64,000 nt of DNA from Mytilisepta virgata (GCA_028015205.1 JAPWFG010000015.1:4898001-4962000), one strand, 5' to 3'. Counted from the first letter of the stretch, positions 47,131 to 59,501 are shown. Made by a program: numbers and translations. Notes: generated by a model from the letters alone, not told the origin.

Positions 47131-47724
47131 GTATTTTTGCAAGTTGTTTTGGTAATAAACATTATAAATATATTCAAATATTACACAGATTGAAATCTTG
47201 GTTCACAAAAGATCAAATAGCATTGTTTTTTTTTCAAAAATGAACCTAAGCAAAATGCACATATGAAATCTTGATACAAAGAAGATAATGATGTTCTATA
47301 TAAGGCTGCAATCAAGTGTATATCTGCATATCAATTTCACTATGTGCAATTGTTATATATGTTAATCGCTATATATAACATTCCGTGAAGTAATCGTAAT
47401 GCGCTTCATTTCATACCTCCTGAATGATACTAAATAAATATTCCTCTACATATATATATGTCAAACACGTTTGAAAACTTTGGTTTTGCCTTTTCTTTTC
47501 AATCCAACGTAATTTGAAAAGTTTTTGCAAAAGTGGTTTTGCTATTATATTCATATTTTAATATAAAAGAAAATGATAGAAATATTACGTTAGAAGAAAA
47601 AATCCTGCAAAAAGTACATGCAGTTGCGTAATATGAAGTAAATAATGCCTTTAAGTGAAATATGTTAGAAATGTTTGAAGCTGGAAACAAGTGACATGAA
47701 TATTTAACGGCACTTTATACTGTC

Positions 47725-47806
47725 GGTAGCGTGGCCGAGCGGTCTAAGGCGCTGGTTTAAGGCACCAGTCTCTTCGGAGGCGTGGGTTCGAATCCCACCG
47801 CTGCCA
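47725..47806 (+). tRNA. tRNA-Leu(AAG)
   Basis: Majority sequence; T5 terminator downstream. Confidence 0.96.
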
Positions 47807-49278
47807 GGTATTTTTGCAAGTTGTTTTGGTAATAAACATTATAAATGCATTCAAATATTACACAGATTGAAATCTTGGTTCACAAAAGATCAAATAGCAT
47901 TAAAAACTACAAAATACCATTGTTTTTTTTTCAAAAATTGAACCTAAGAAAAATGCACATATGAAATCTTGATACAAAGAAGATAATAATGTTCTATATA
48001 AGGCTGCAATCAAGTGTATATCTGCATATCAATTTCACTATGTGCAATTGTTATATATGTTAATCGCTATATATAACATTCGGTGAAGTAATCGTAATGC
48101 GCTTCATTTCATACCTCCTGAATGATACCAAATAAATATTCCTCTACATATACCCAGCAAACACAAAACATTTTTCTGATATTTTTGAAATATCATATTA
48201 ATATCTTGTATAAAATATTGTTATAAAACATCATATAAACATTGTGATAATGTTTATTTACATGTTATTGAAATGTTTCATGTCTAACATTGTTATTTAA
48301 CAGTTTTGAAACATTTTTATAATGTTTTGCAAAAATATTTATTATTAACATTATTGAATATTTTAAACCAATGTTCGGTAGATGTTTTATTGATGTTTTT
48401 AAAAATAGTTACATACTTGCAATGTTTTACACTTTAAGAACATTTATTTTAAACATTTTTCAAATATCTAATTAACATTATTAAAAACATTTCTTGGGAA
48501 ACGTTTTTGCAATATCAGTATTTAAGATTTAATTAATGTGAAAGTAAAACATTTTAAAGTTAACGTTTAAAAGATATTTTTAAAACATTAATTTAGAATG
48601 TTTTTTAATCACAAATTTAATATTCTTTTTGATATTTTTAAGCAAACGTTATTATGACATCAGAAAAACATTTTTTGGGCGCTGAACTTATATTGATTAA
48701 TTTGGTTATGATAGAGTCACGGTAACAATCTGGCACTTGTTTATAAGAGAATACTCTTTCTGTGAACGGAAACAAAGGATGAGTCCGACATCGGATCCGA
48801 TATTTTTCACTTTGACTGCAGGGAGCAGAAGGTCTGTAGTATTGACTTCGCCGGAAACCAGTTACCGGAAATTCGAAGTATTTCGCGCCTTTGAAAATTT
48901 ACAGAACAAAGAGCTTCGATTTAAAATTTAACAGAGTCAAGTGCAACCAAGCGCTTCGATTATTGTTGTTTCTTACTGGTAAGAAAATTGGGAGTTTAAA
49001 ACCCTGCAGATAATATATGTTACCAGTATTAAAACCCAACACCATACACCCTCCGCCTTTTTTACGCGCTGAAATCCTATCTTGCACTGCCACTGGCATA
49101 AATGTGCCATTTATACATATTCCTGTATGAATTACCGTAAGCTACAGAATTTATCTAGACGGCTCAGAACGATTTATTAACTTCTTGATAGCAATCGATG
49201 ACAAAAATGCGTTGTATTGCTGAAAGAGAAAAGGGGGGGGGGGGGGGGGTGGGAGGGAATGTCCCCACAAGCATAGTA

Positions 49279-49460
49279 AAAATTCCAGGATAAAGTGAAG
49301 AATATAATCCCAATTCTGGTACTACCAGAATTGTACAATGTTTCTGGTAATACTAGAACTTTGACAACAATTCTGGAAAAAAAAATTTCTACCAGAATTG
49401 TACAATTCTGGTAGTACCAGAATATATTTGGGATCATATTCTTCATTTTATCCAAAATTT
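49279..49460. repeat. Foldback repeat in element B
   Basis: Arms of about 60 bp (left about 49279-49338, right about 49391-49460) pair imperfectly. Each arm contains GAAGAATAT.ATCCCA and TACTACCAGAATTGTACAA (inverted in the right arm). Preceded by a G18-type homopolymer run near 49225. Looks like a small MITE-type insertion. Confidence 0.65.
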
Positions 49461-50261
49461 CATGTACACAAATCCTGGTGAAATGGTTAATAAAACTTTT
49501 ATCTGTGTTGGCACCGACTTCTGCTGTAAGAGACTGCCATTTTGGGGTAGCAGTCTCCTGAGTTAATGAAAATCCTATGGTTTGGTTTGCCGATGGTAGC
49601 AATCAATTATTACATATTATAATTGGCAAGAGTTCCTTTTGGCACCCCACCCGGTATGCTTATTCCATCAACCATGGAGTGCTTATATGGAACTCTTTCC
49701 TTATAATCAACGAAATGGCTCCTTGTACAAATGCAAGAAAATTGACTAACGACATGATAATTAACTTCATGTCACCCATCTTAGAATCTCTCGAAATCTA
49801 CCAACATTGGCAACAACACCGATGAGAGATAAATCCCGGGGACTTCTGAAAATAGCGAAAATTAAAATTTGGCGCCGACACAATTTTTCTTCGGGAAATA
49901 ACAAAAACCTCATGCATGCAATCTCAAATGACTGTCCAAAATGGGAGATAAACTTATTCCATTTCAGGAACTGGGATAAAGTTTCCAATATGAAATGCCA
50001 TTTCAAATTACATTGCGGTTCCAATCCAATCACATTTCTCTGCAGTAATAAAAACATCACAATAATTTGCAAATTTACAGTATTCTTAATACTGTAATAA
50101 CCAGTTTACCACTGTTTTTGGGTCTACAATTTTAAATCTGGTAACTTAATAAATCTACATGTAAATCATACAATATCCTGTCAAGTCTGAGAGTTCACTG
50201 TGTATCATCGTACAACGGATATCGCTTGGGTGTACCGTGAATTGTAGCCGGTGTACCGATA

Positions 50262-52614
50262 TTTACAAACATTTGGGTAAAACTTTCCACAAATGCATAG
50301 ATTCCCATCGCCAACATACATACTTAAATCTCAAGACCTGACACCGTTTTTATAGAGTCGAAATGACTAATTGCCTTTTTACTAGAAATATATATATATA
50401 ATTAATTAACGGTGTTTCGGGATTTTTTAGCTAAGTTCTATTTTAGCAAGGGTCCCTTCTCAAAAGTCTCCCTATTTAAAAGTCTTGTTTTTGCTAGGTG
50501 CTCTTTTAAATTTTTACTGCGTTTATACGCAATGATAGGCATCTGTTTAAATATTGTTTTACAATATTCATCTCTATGCAAAATTTGCCAATGTTTCTTA
50601 ATAGCTCTGTTAAGATTTATAACTGTGGGGTTATATTTAGTAACTAGTGTAAGTGGAATTTCCCTTTTTCTAAAATTATCTGACAGAGTACTGCATCGTT
50701 TAATCTTGTATTTCACATCTTTTATGTTTTTTGCAGTTTCCAACTTATCATAGCCTCTATCTATAAGTTTATTCTCCAAGGTCAGAAGATGTTTGTTAAG
50801 ATCAGTTTCGTTGCTATTGTTTCTTATGTGACGAATTGTTTCACCTGTTATAATACTTTTAAAAGTATGTTTAGGATGTGCACTTCTAATTGGGAGATAC
50901 TGATAAGTTTCAGTTGGTTTGACATGTAACCTGATGTCAAGGACACCACTCGATTTAAAACGCTCCCCTTTGTACACCTCAGTATCTAAGTACGTCACTT
51001 CTGTATTGGAGAAATTATACGTAAACTTAAGTAGAGGGTCAATGTTGTTTGCAATTGCAAAGAACTCATCAATTTGTGATTTGTTGCACTCTGTAATCAT
51101 GAAACCATCGTCACGATATTGACAAATCATACTAATGCTATTTTTGAATCGAAATCTGTCTAAGATTTGTGTAAGTATTGTTGACAGATGCAGATCGGTG
51201 GCAGTGGGTGATAATATTCCACCTTGTGGCGCCCCTATAACTTGTTTATATAAAGTCCCATTAAATTGGAACTCATTGTTTTCCAATATAATTTTTGCAA
51301 AAGATATTAGATCTAATTTGTTTGGTACTTTAAACTTATACTTTGTTCGATCAATTTGATCTAAGAAATTCTTGGTTGTATCTAGTAAATTGTCAATGTT
51401 CATGTTTGTATACATTGAAGTTACATCGTAGGCAATTAGTGTACAGTTATGTACACAGGTCATTGACTCTATCCTATTGATAAAATCTTTAGTGTCTTGA
51501 ATGTAAAACTCTAGTTTCCTCAATAAAGGTTTTAATATTAAATCTAAAAACTTTTCAATTCTTCTAGTTGGAGAATTGCATTTATTGATTATAGGCCTGA
51601 AAGGCACAGCTAATTCTCCGCTTTTATACCCATCTATTTTGATAGCTTCTAATAAGTCTTGCCGAATTTTATGTATTTTAGGAAGAAGGTACATGTATCC
51701 ATGTTTAGGATTCTTGCAGTCACTTAAGAAGTTATAAGTGTGCTCATCAATTTCTTTGTTTGCAAATAGTTTATTTACAATCTTTGAAATAGATCTAGTG
51801 ATAATCTCTGTGTTTGTGTGATTTATTTTCTTGTAATGATCACTGTTTAAGTGATTAGTTCCTGCATTAATATAATCTAATGTGTTTACGACTACAGTTG
51901 TGTTGTTTTTATCTGCCTTAGATATATAGATGCTGTCATCTTTTATAAGATAATTGAAAGCTTTACGCTCTGCTAGTGTTAGGTTGTGTTTGAACTGTTT
52001 AACCTTTAATCTAGAAATTTCAAGTTTTGTATCAGTTATGTAACATTCAAGGGCATTGTTTCCGTTAGGTGGAATATGCCCTGTTTGTAAGTATAAAGGA
52101 TGGATTTCTTTAATTGTGTTCGTAGAGTAGTGAAATCTACATCTCAATTTTCTAGCTAGTTCAAGAAAATCCTTCATGATTTGTTTACGTATGTAAGTAA
52201 CTGAAACTTTAGGAGTAGGAATAAACTTCATCCCTTTTCCCAAGAGGAGGTATTCCTCATTTGTCAGTAGTCTACTTGACAAGTTCAACACAAACTTTTT
52301 GCAAGATTCTTCTCGAATCTTTCTTGATTTATACTTGTTATTTAGTTTACGGGTTTTAAGTTTTTCCCGTTTTCTTTTGTTCCTATATCTACAGGAACTC
52401 TTAAATCTTCTGCAAACCATCCTAACAGTAAGAGTAAATTGGTAAGACTGTTTGCAAGGTCTTGAGATTTAAGTATGTATGTTGGTGATGGGAATCTATG
52501 CATTTGTGGAAAGTTTTACCCAAATGTTTGTAAATTAGGTCTTGAGATTTAAGTATGTATGTTGGTGATGGGAATCTATGCATTTGTGGAAAGTTTTACC
52601 CAAATGTTTGTAAA
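50262..52614 (-). mobile_element. Penelope-like retroelement inside element B
   Basis: A minus-strand RT gene is flanked by a 78-bp repeat. One copy lies left at 50262-50339 and two tandem copies right at 52457-52534 and 52537-52614 in the opposite orientation; left and right differ by one base. Partial inverted and tandem terminal repeats are typical of Penelope-like elements. It lies upstream of the first exon I can define for the element B gene, probably in an intron or 5' region. Confidence 0.8.
50438..52420 (-). CDS. Penelope-like reverse transcriptase without GIY-YIG endonuclease
   Basis: 660 aa, ATG start, no stops. Basic N-terminus (many Lys/Arg, possible nuclear targeting), then NLSSRLLTNEEYLLLGKG and KFIPTP, KADKNNTTVVV, LLPKIHK, and RPIINKCNSPTRRIEKF. 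RT motif A is YDVTSMYTNM, motif B GAPQGGILSP, motif C QYRDDGFM, followed by TYLDTEVYKG and a SAHPKHTFKSII region. This order is that of Penelope-like RTs, which are telomerase-related. The protein ends about 30 residues after AYKRSKNLKEHL, where many family members continue into a GIY-YIG nuclease; only about 175 bp remain before the terminal repeat, too little for that domain. It is therefore endonuclease-less or truncated. Catalytic Asp residues look intact. Confidence 0.85.
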   Translation of the reverse strand: MVCRRFKSSCRYRNKRKREKLKTRKLNNKYKSRKIREESCKKFVLNLSSRLLTNEEYLLLGKGMKFIPTPKVSVTYIRKQIMKDFLELARKLRCRFHYSTNTIKEIHPLYLQTGHIPPNGNNALECYITDTKLEISRLKVKQFKHNLTLAERKAFNYLIKDDSIYISKADKNNTTVVVNTLDYINAGTNHLNSDHYKKINHTNTEIITRSISKIVNKLFANKEIDEHTYNFLSDCKNPKHGYMYLLPKIHKIRQDLLEAIKIDGYKSGELAVPFRPIINKCNSPTRRIEKFLDLILKPLLRKLEFYIQDTKDFINRIESMTCVHNCTLIAYDVTSMYTNMNIDNLLDTTKNFLDQIDRTKYKFKVPNKLDLISFAKIILENNEFQFNGTLYKQVIGAPQGGILSPTATDLHLSTILTQILDRFRFKNSISMICQYRDDGFMITECNKSQIDEFFAIANNIDPLLKFTYNFSNTEVTYLDTEVYKGERFKSSGVLDIRLHVKPTETYQYLPIRSAHPKHTFKSIITGETIRHIRNNSNETDLNKHLLTLENKLIDRGYDKLETAKNIKDVKYKIKRCSTLSDNFRKREIPLTLVTKYNPTVINLNRAIKKHWQILHRDEYCKTIFKQMPIIAYKRSKNLKEHLAKTRLLNRETFEKGPLLK

Positions 52615-52735
52615 AAAGTTTAGTCAGGTTTCACTGTATTATATTGTAGTCAGCTAAAACTTTGGAAATGTCCATGAGAATGGTTTGAAATTTAGTATGC
52701 AGCTTTAGCATGAGTTTTTTTAATGTGTATTTCAG

Positions 52736-55700
52736 AAAGAAGTAATTCAGAGCCAAGAAGAAAACAGTTGTTAAATAATTCGCATACATCATCCTGTCAG
52801 TCACCCAGAGGTACTCTTTTCAATGATTTGGCATAAGAAAATTGCATTTATCATTTTAATATTTCTAATTGCTCACCTTTATTTCAGTTCAAATAGATTT
52901 AGGGAAAAGTGCTTGATATTAATTCCAATATTTCAGAATGCAAGGATAGTCATCCATTTGCATAATAAAACCACTTATGAGTCTAATATAAGTGTTAAAA
53001 CATTTCATTTCAGCAGCCCATTAAACAATTTTAGGCTTGAAGATTTTTCATTATACCCCCGCTCCAAAGGAGTAGGGGTATACTGTTTTACTCTTGTCCG
53101 TCCGTCCGTCACACATTTTCGTAACATTTTTCTCGGCTACTATAAATCGTAGCTTGCTGATATTTAGCATCAAGCTTCATATCGGTATGTTGTATTGTGG
53201 GTTGCATTTTGAGATCCGTCCGACATCTACTTCCTGTTTGCCGAGGAAAAAACTGGGTCAAAAATACCGAAAAATGGTACTTTCTTTATCTTTGGTGTAG
53301 AGTGCTTATTTTTTATCAGATTTTGATGCCGTTTTTTTCTTTGGATTCCTTATAAAAATACCTTTCGGTAATATACAAACGGATTCGATGTAGCTCTTAC
53401 CGTTTCCGAGATATAAGGGGTCGAAAAGGGCCAACGCCCAAAATCATAACTTTTTTATTTTAAGTCCGATTTTGACTTTTTTTTAAAATTTATTTTTGTA
53501 CTGGTAGTTGGTGACTTGCAAGTATTCAGTTATTGGTGTTGTTTTTTTTTTTTTTTGGAGGGGGGAACGTTTTGTTTTGTGAAATTTGTTCTCAAGTTCT
53601 TCAGAAGCTATGCAGTTTTTAGTTCCTGCACACCTGAACTTTTTTGGAAATTTATAAGCACTTATTTCTGTTTTTTCTTTCTTCAGTCTGTGTTGTTGTT
53701 AAATGAAAAGAATATAACACAGTTTAATAACCATGTAAAAGGCTAATGAAGGTCTATTTTATACAGGGTTAGGACAAAATAATAAGCTACTTCAGAAAGC
53801 AAAAAGAATGCACATAGAGACAGCAGAATTTCTGAAAAAACGAAGATGCGAGTCTTCACGATCTTTACCAAAAATAGGTGAAAGTGTAACCAAACATTAT
53901 AAAGATGCAACATTAGGCATATCTGAAGAAGAACGAGACGAACTGACCAATTACTTGGGTACTTTCAAGGAAATTAACCTTTCCCATGAAGACATTCCGT
54001 CACTGGTGCATGATACCATTTCATTTATTCTTCATTTTAAGGAAGCAGGTACAGTGAAACCTGTCTTATGTGACCTTCCAAGCTAAAGCAAAATTATGGT
54101 CACATAAGACAGGTGGACTTTATATACAGGTTCATTTTACATAAAAAGTACTACAAAGGGATATTGAAGTTACACTCATTTAAGAAAGGTTTTTGCTTAA
54201 TACAGTTGGTCGCTATTGCAGGTTTGACTGTACTTGTTTTATCATAATTTAACACCGGGTATTAAGTAATAATCTGCTGATAATGGTGAAAAATACATTC
54301 AGAGTTCGTCCACTTTTGTAATGGAATATCTGTTTATTTATTCTGTTCTTAACTTTAATTATAAAACATGTTGTATATCTATTAAATCTAGACTAAATAA
54401 ATGATAATTATGCATTAATATTTCAGTTGATGATTTGCCTGGACGAGGAAGTTTTTCTGCTGATCATGCCCACATTGAAGCTAGTGGAGGACCTGCTATT
54501 ATTCATGGTGATAAGTTATCTCAAGGTATTTTGAACAAGTTTATAACAAGTTTTAGCAATTGTAAGTCTTGACATATAAACTAATTTACCTAGTTTTTGT
54601 TGTCCTAAATGAACTTTAGCAATACCTTAAAGATCAGCATTTTTTTCAAAATGTTCTTTATAAAACCAGGCAATAATTAGTAGAAATAATTAAATGAAAA
54701 TAAGACAAGAACAAAGATTTAAAATGTTATACATGTATGCTGCAGAAAATTATAAAATAAAATATAGGGTATACTGCAACTGGAGAAAGGGAATAACTCT
54801 TATTTTTAATTTCACAACGTATTCTTAAACATGCAGATCTTCAATGTAGATTGAATTTTAGACATTCAAGATGTTCAACATTGATATTTTGATTAGTTTT
54901 GTTGTAGTGTTGGATAACCTGAAAGAAGTGAAAGAAACCTTAGATAAGGTAGCAAAGGTGGTGCTGAAGACCGAGGAAAATAAGACCATCACTATCAGGG
55001 ATCTTGTACCTAGATTAATTGACACGAAAGAGGAGGTGATTGTACTAGATGCTAAACTTGATGAAGATCAAGAATTTAAGAAGGATCTGGTGAGTTATAA
55101 TAAATGAAACTTAAAATTTTCATCAAAATTTCTTCAAGTTTAAAAGCATGAGGACTAGGCCAAAATTAAAAAAGATTGTTTGCACTAACTCTACCTACCC
55201 CTGAAAAACCTGTCTACTCAAAAGTTTTTCTGCCTTTTTCCAATTTTTTCTTTTAAAAATTTTTCATTAAAGATTTTGTTCATTGATGATAGACTGTCTA
55301 TTGGTTTTGGTTTTATTTTTAAGAAAAAAAGGCCTAACTACATATCTACTGTCAGAACCCATGGGTAGGGTTAGTCCAAACTATAATATGTTGAAGTGTG
55401 GCCCTACTCCAGGAAAAAATGGCACTTGTTATATATGTTTTGATGAGAGTTGGGGTTCATGAGGAGCTGTACAAAAATTTATGTGACTGTTGGGGTTTAA
55501 AAATTAATGACAGTACCCCTACATTTATTTTTGGAACCTGCTATACATGTGCATGTAGTCCTGAAAAATTTATTATAAGAAATGTATAATGTAGGGTAAA
55601 ACAACTTTGTTGAAATTAATTATAAATGTAGTACTTTTTACAAATAACTTAATTTTACAAGTTGATGTCATATTTGATGAGTTTTATATCAGTAAAATAA

Positions 55701-57683
55701 CCAATTCCTGTTTGCCAATATTTTGAGCAAGTTGTGATTGCTTGGCATCCCCTTTCACAAGTTCTAGTGAAAATTTGATTTTTTTTATGTCTAGGTAGTA
55801 GCTCTGGCCAAGCTGTGTGGGGGGACAGAACTCCCCCCATTGTGAGAGGCATCATGCGAGGACTACTTTCAAACAAAGTAATGTCAGAGTACAGCTTCAC
55901 AGGGCAAAAAGGGAAGTCCCCTTTCAGGGACACCAAGTGTTTTAAAATCATTCTAAGTAAGTCTTAGTTTATAAAATATTATTAATGGTACAGTGCCTTT
56001 AAAAATTAATACTTTGCTTCCCTATATCTATCTGGGTTCCATAAATAGTTGCGACTTGTTAATTTATTCAGGCTTTTAATACTGAACAATATTTTATTTA
56101 CTGTTCAATAGAATAGACAACAAAAACTATTTAATTTCCCTTGCATTGTGTTTAAAACATTGCGGAGAACATTCATGTTTGATTTCAAGTCAATTTATGC
56201 AGATTCAACAGTATTTTAAAGCAGTAGCCACAGATTAAGAGCCAAGATAAAGGAAAAATAGCTGTTCTGAGAGAATCCTCCCTAATGTAATTAATCGTGG
56301 AAAACTGGAAGATAATAATAACCATTGTCAAATTTGTTTACCGATGGGTGATCTTGGAAGCAATTTGTTAAGCAAAGCTTATGTAGACTAATTCATGTTT
56401 TGCATGTTTTATTCATTGAAGTAAGCTTTTAAAATACAGAAAAAATACACAGTAATAATTCTTTACAAATTAACAGGGGCAGTTAGAAAAGCCACTAGAG
56501 ACAGGTTCAAGGTCAATGATATCCATTTTGAAATTGGGGAGGTGCTGAGGAATGCCCCTAATCACCCAGGAGGCAAAAACTTTGAAAAGGTAATTATTGT
56601 AGTCATACTAAAACTTGCTAAAATGTTTACAATTCAGAATGAACACATCACAGCTTTAAGATATTTAATACAGAGCTGTGTCATGGTGGTCTATACTTTA
56701 TGACATATTTTCCAATTCATTAAATGTCTAATTCATGTTTGCTGAATTCTTTCCTTTTTGCTAACATTGCCGTACAAATCATAAAATCATCACATTTTTC
56801 TCAGCAACTATTTGCTGTACTTTTAGATATTTTTGTACAGAGCTTATCCATGGTGTTCTATACTGTGTAACAAATTTTCAGGTCCATTGCATATCCACTT
56901 CCAATTTTCTGACAGCAGGCATCATATGTCCTCCATAGAATTCTAACTGTATTATTAGTTCTTATTTGAATGTAAAGATCTCTTTAATTAGGGCACCCCA
57001 TCGAGATGCAGGTGCCCTATAGTAATCACTTAGTTCGTCCGTCTGTCCCGTTGTCAGTTCTTGTAAACAAGGAAACATAGAACCCTTTAGACTTTTTGCA
57101 TGAGATTTGGTATGTAGGTTTGACCTCGACCTTCTGTCCATGTCCGTAAACCGGGTCAAAAAGCCTAAAAAAATGATACTTTCACTACTTTTGACATAGA
57201 ATGTTTATTTTTTATGTGATTTTGATGCAGTTTTTTCTTTGGATACATTATAAAATACCTTTCAAGGGTATGCCAACTGTTTCGAAATAGCTCTTACCAT
57301 TTCCAAAATATATAAAGGGCCGAAAAGGGCCAACGCCCAAAATCTCAACTTTTTTATTTTAGGTCTGACTTTGACAATTTTTTTTCTAATATACTCGTTT
57401 TAATGATTAAAAAAAAATTATATGTCAGTGGATTTTAGTGATTGGCGGTCATTTTGGAATAAAATGGGGTCAAAGAGGCCAAAAATGGTACTTTTATAGG
57501 ATATGTCAGTTTTTTTTTTTTTTTATTGCGGGGCCCTTCCAACAACCCCAGTTTCGATTTGCTCTAGTTATGTGTCTTCAATATATTTTGAAATTAAATC
57601 AATTGTTATCTGATTTATTTCAGAGGCAAGGAACAAAGAGAAAACATAGCCTGCCAGATATGCCGCCTAGTGGCAGTGAATAG
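52736..57683 (+). CDS. Seven-exon gene carried by element B (DUF4806/BEN-like C-terminus, tentative)
   Basis: Exons I read: 52736-52810, 53767-54048, 54427-54525, 54908-55089 or 55093, 55795-55956, 56477-56589, 57624-57683. Each has AG before and GT after, phases agree (the fourth junction needs the donor at 55094 or a missing small exon), and the last ends in TAG. About 320 residues: a basic Ser/Arg-rich start, a helical Lys/Glu-rich middle (likely coiled coil), then a conserved-looking domain with YSFTGQKGKSPFRDTK and FEIGEVLRNAPNHPGG, and a basic tail. AATAAA follows at 57695. The domain recalls DUF4806 or BEN families (nuclear, often transposon-associated), by pattern only. A true first exon with a start Met was not found; the Met at 53808 is possible. 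Not a transposase that I recognise. Confidence 0.55.
53046..53500 (+). repeat. Dispersed repeat, copy 1 (intron of element B gene)
   Basis: Begins near TACCCCCGCTCCAAAGGAG and (GTCC)n, and contains GGGTCAAAAATACC, AGCTCTTACCGTTTCC and AAAGGGCCAACGCCCAAAAT. A second copy of the latter part lies at 57100-57375. I associate the sequence with mussel DNA from memory. No coding content seen. Confidence 0.6.
56990..57375 (+). repeat. Dispersed repeat, copy 2 (intron of element B gene)
   Basis: Starts GGGCACCCCATCGAGATGCAGGTGCCC (itself an inverted repeat) with a (GTCC)n-like stretch. Continues with the same AGCTCTTACCATTTCC and AAAGGGCCAACGCCCAAAAT block as the copy near 53400. Confidence 0.6.
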
Positions 57684-58800
57684 TGACAGTAAAAAATAAA
57701 GAATTGGAAAAAAAAATGTTCTTGTACTAATCATTTATGCCGGATATAAAGCAACAGATATATTTTTGTAATCTCAGCTTGAATACCAGTGTTGACTGCA
57801 ATATTCTATTCCCCGTTCTTGATACAATATTTTGCAAGAATGACAGGCAAATTTACCTTTTTGAACATTTGGTTTCAGTAAACATTAGGTTTTGGTTTTC
57901 AATTTGGAGACATTCTCAGTAATGAATTTCTAAGGTCTGATCATTGACACTTTTGCTGGAATGGTTGTTGAACAGCAAAATATAATGACATAAAGACAAC
58001 TAAACAGTCCTGATAACATTAGTTGATATTTTTAGTTCATATGAAATCAACATGTTGTAAAAACATACTTTTAGAACATCATGTTCATGACATTTTTTTG
58101 ATATTTAGATAATGTTTTGTTCAAATGTCTTTCAATTGTGATATATTAATATTGCCCTAAAACATAATTATGACATTTTGGAGGTATTTATAGCAGATGT
58201 TTTTACAATATTTTGGGCTTATATGAAAAAAAGATATTTGAAAAACATTGTTATAACGTTAATGGCTGTTCCTGATATTATGCTGACATTTTTACAACAT
58301 TTTTTAAAATGTCAAAAAAATGTTTTTTTCACTACCATACAATGATATTGACCAACAACATTCAAATCATATTTTGCCGATGTTTACAGAAAATGTTTTT
58401 GAAAATATTTATACGATATAGTTTCCGCCATACATTTTGATATTTTTAAAAACGTTTTCTACAATATTTATATGACGTTTTGCAAAACATTTTGAAGATG
58501 TTTTTAAAACATCTTTGTGCTTGCTGGGTATATATGTCAAACACGTTTGAAAACTTTGGTTTTGCCTTTTCTTTTCAATCCAACGTAATTTCAAAAGTGT
58601 TTGCAAAAGTGGTTTTGCTATTATATTCATATTTTAATATAAAAGAAAATGATAGAAATATTACGTTAGAAGAAAAAATCCTGCAAAAAGTACATGCAGT
58701 TGCGTAATATGAAGTAAATAATGCCTTTAAGTGAAATATGTTAGAAATGTTTGAAGCTGGAAACAAGTGACATGAATATTTAACGGCACTTTATACTGTC

Positions 58801-58882
58801 GGTAGCGTGGCCGAGCGGTCTAAGGCGCTGGTTTAAGGCACCAGTCTCTTCGGAGGCGTGGGTTCGAATCCCACCGCTGCCA
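58801..58882 (+). tRNA. tRNA-Leu(AAG)
   Basis: Majority sequence; first gene after element B. The 3' flank begins TGTATTTTTG. Confidence 0.96.
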
Positions 58883-59501
58883 TGTATTTTTGCAAGTTGT
58901 TTTGGTAATAAACATTATAAATACATTCAAATATTACACAGATTGAAATCTTGGTTCACAAAAGATCAAATAGCATTAAAAACTACAAAATACCATTGCT
59001 TTTTTTTCAAAAATGAACCTAAGAAAAATGCACATATGAAATCTTGATACAAAGAAGATAATGATGTTCTACATAAGGCTGCAATCAAGTGTATATCTGC
59101 ATATCAATTTCACTATGTGCAATTGTTATATAATTATGTTAATCGCTATATATAACATTCCGTGAAGTAATCGTAATGCGCTTCATTTCATACCTCCTGA
59201 CTGATACCAAATAAATATTCCTCTACATATATATATGTCAAACACGTTTGAAAACTTTGGTTTTGCCTTTTCCTTTCAATCCAAGGTAATTTCAAAAGTT
59301 TTTGCAAAAGTGGTTTTGCTATTATATTCATATTTTAATATAAAAGAAAATGATAGAAATATTACGTTAGAAGAAAAAATCCTGCAAAAAGTACATGCAG
59401 TTGCGTAATATGAAGTAAATAATGCCTTTAAGTGAAATATGTTAGAAATGTTTGAAGCTGGAAACAAGTGACATGAATATTTAACGGCACTTTATACTGT
59501 C

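Larger units (their letters stand above)
45023..48152 (+). repeat. tRNA-Leu array block between E3 and element B
   Basis: Four intact tRNA genes at spacings of 702, 701 and 676 bp, with a final spacer that breaks at CCTCTACATATA where element B starts. The 676-bp unit lacks the usual AAAAACTACAAAATAGCATT stretch after ATAGCATT. Confidence 0.94.
48153..58528 (+). mobile_element. Element B: 10.4-kb DNA transposon carrying a spliced gene and a Penelope-like element
   Basis: Left end CCCAGCAAACACAAAACATT; right end reverse complemented CCCAGCAAGCACAAAGATG. TA flanks both ends (48151-48152, 58529-58530), and deleting the element restores the ACATATATATATG run of the spacer. Both subterminal regions (about 48160-48680 and 58000-58510) repeat variants of AACATTTTTAAAACATT, the same architecture as element A. 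Inside: a foldback near 49280, a Penelope-like element, a seven-exon gene and two dispersed repeats. No transposase recognised. Superfamily unknown; TA-flanked elements with such ends occur in many marine invertebrates, from memory. Confidence 0.8.

Noticed and set aside
48737..48931. Possible first exon of the element B gene (frame around MSPTSDP)
   Set aside because: No donor in phase with the exon at 52736 could be identified, so I left it out of the gene model.
50262..52614. Hammerhead ribozyme in the Penelope-like terminal repeats
   Set aside because: Such ribozymes occur in this class, but I could not find the CTGATGA...GAAA core in the 78-bp repeats. A covariance-model search would settle it.
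5498..59467. A 63-residue minus-strand reading frame (starting MFPASN) present in nearly every array spacer
   Set aside because: It recurs only because the spacer is repeated. It has no family features and varies at the ends, and no promoter or splice logic is seen. A dN/dS test over the copies would decide; values near 1 are expected.
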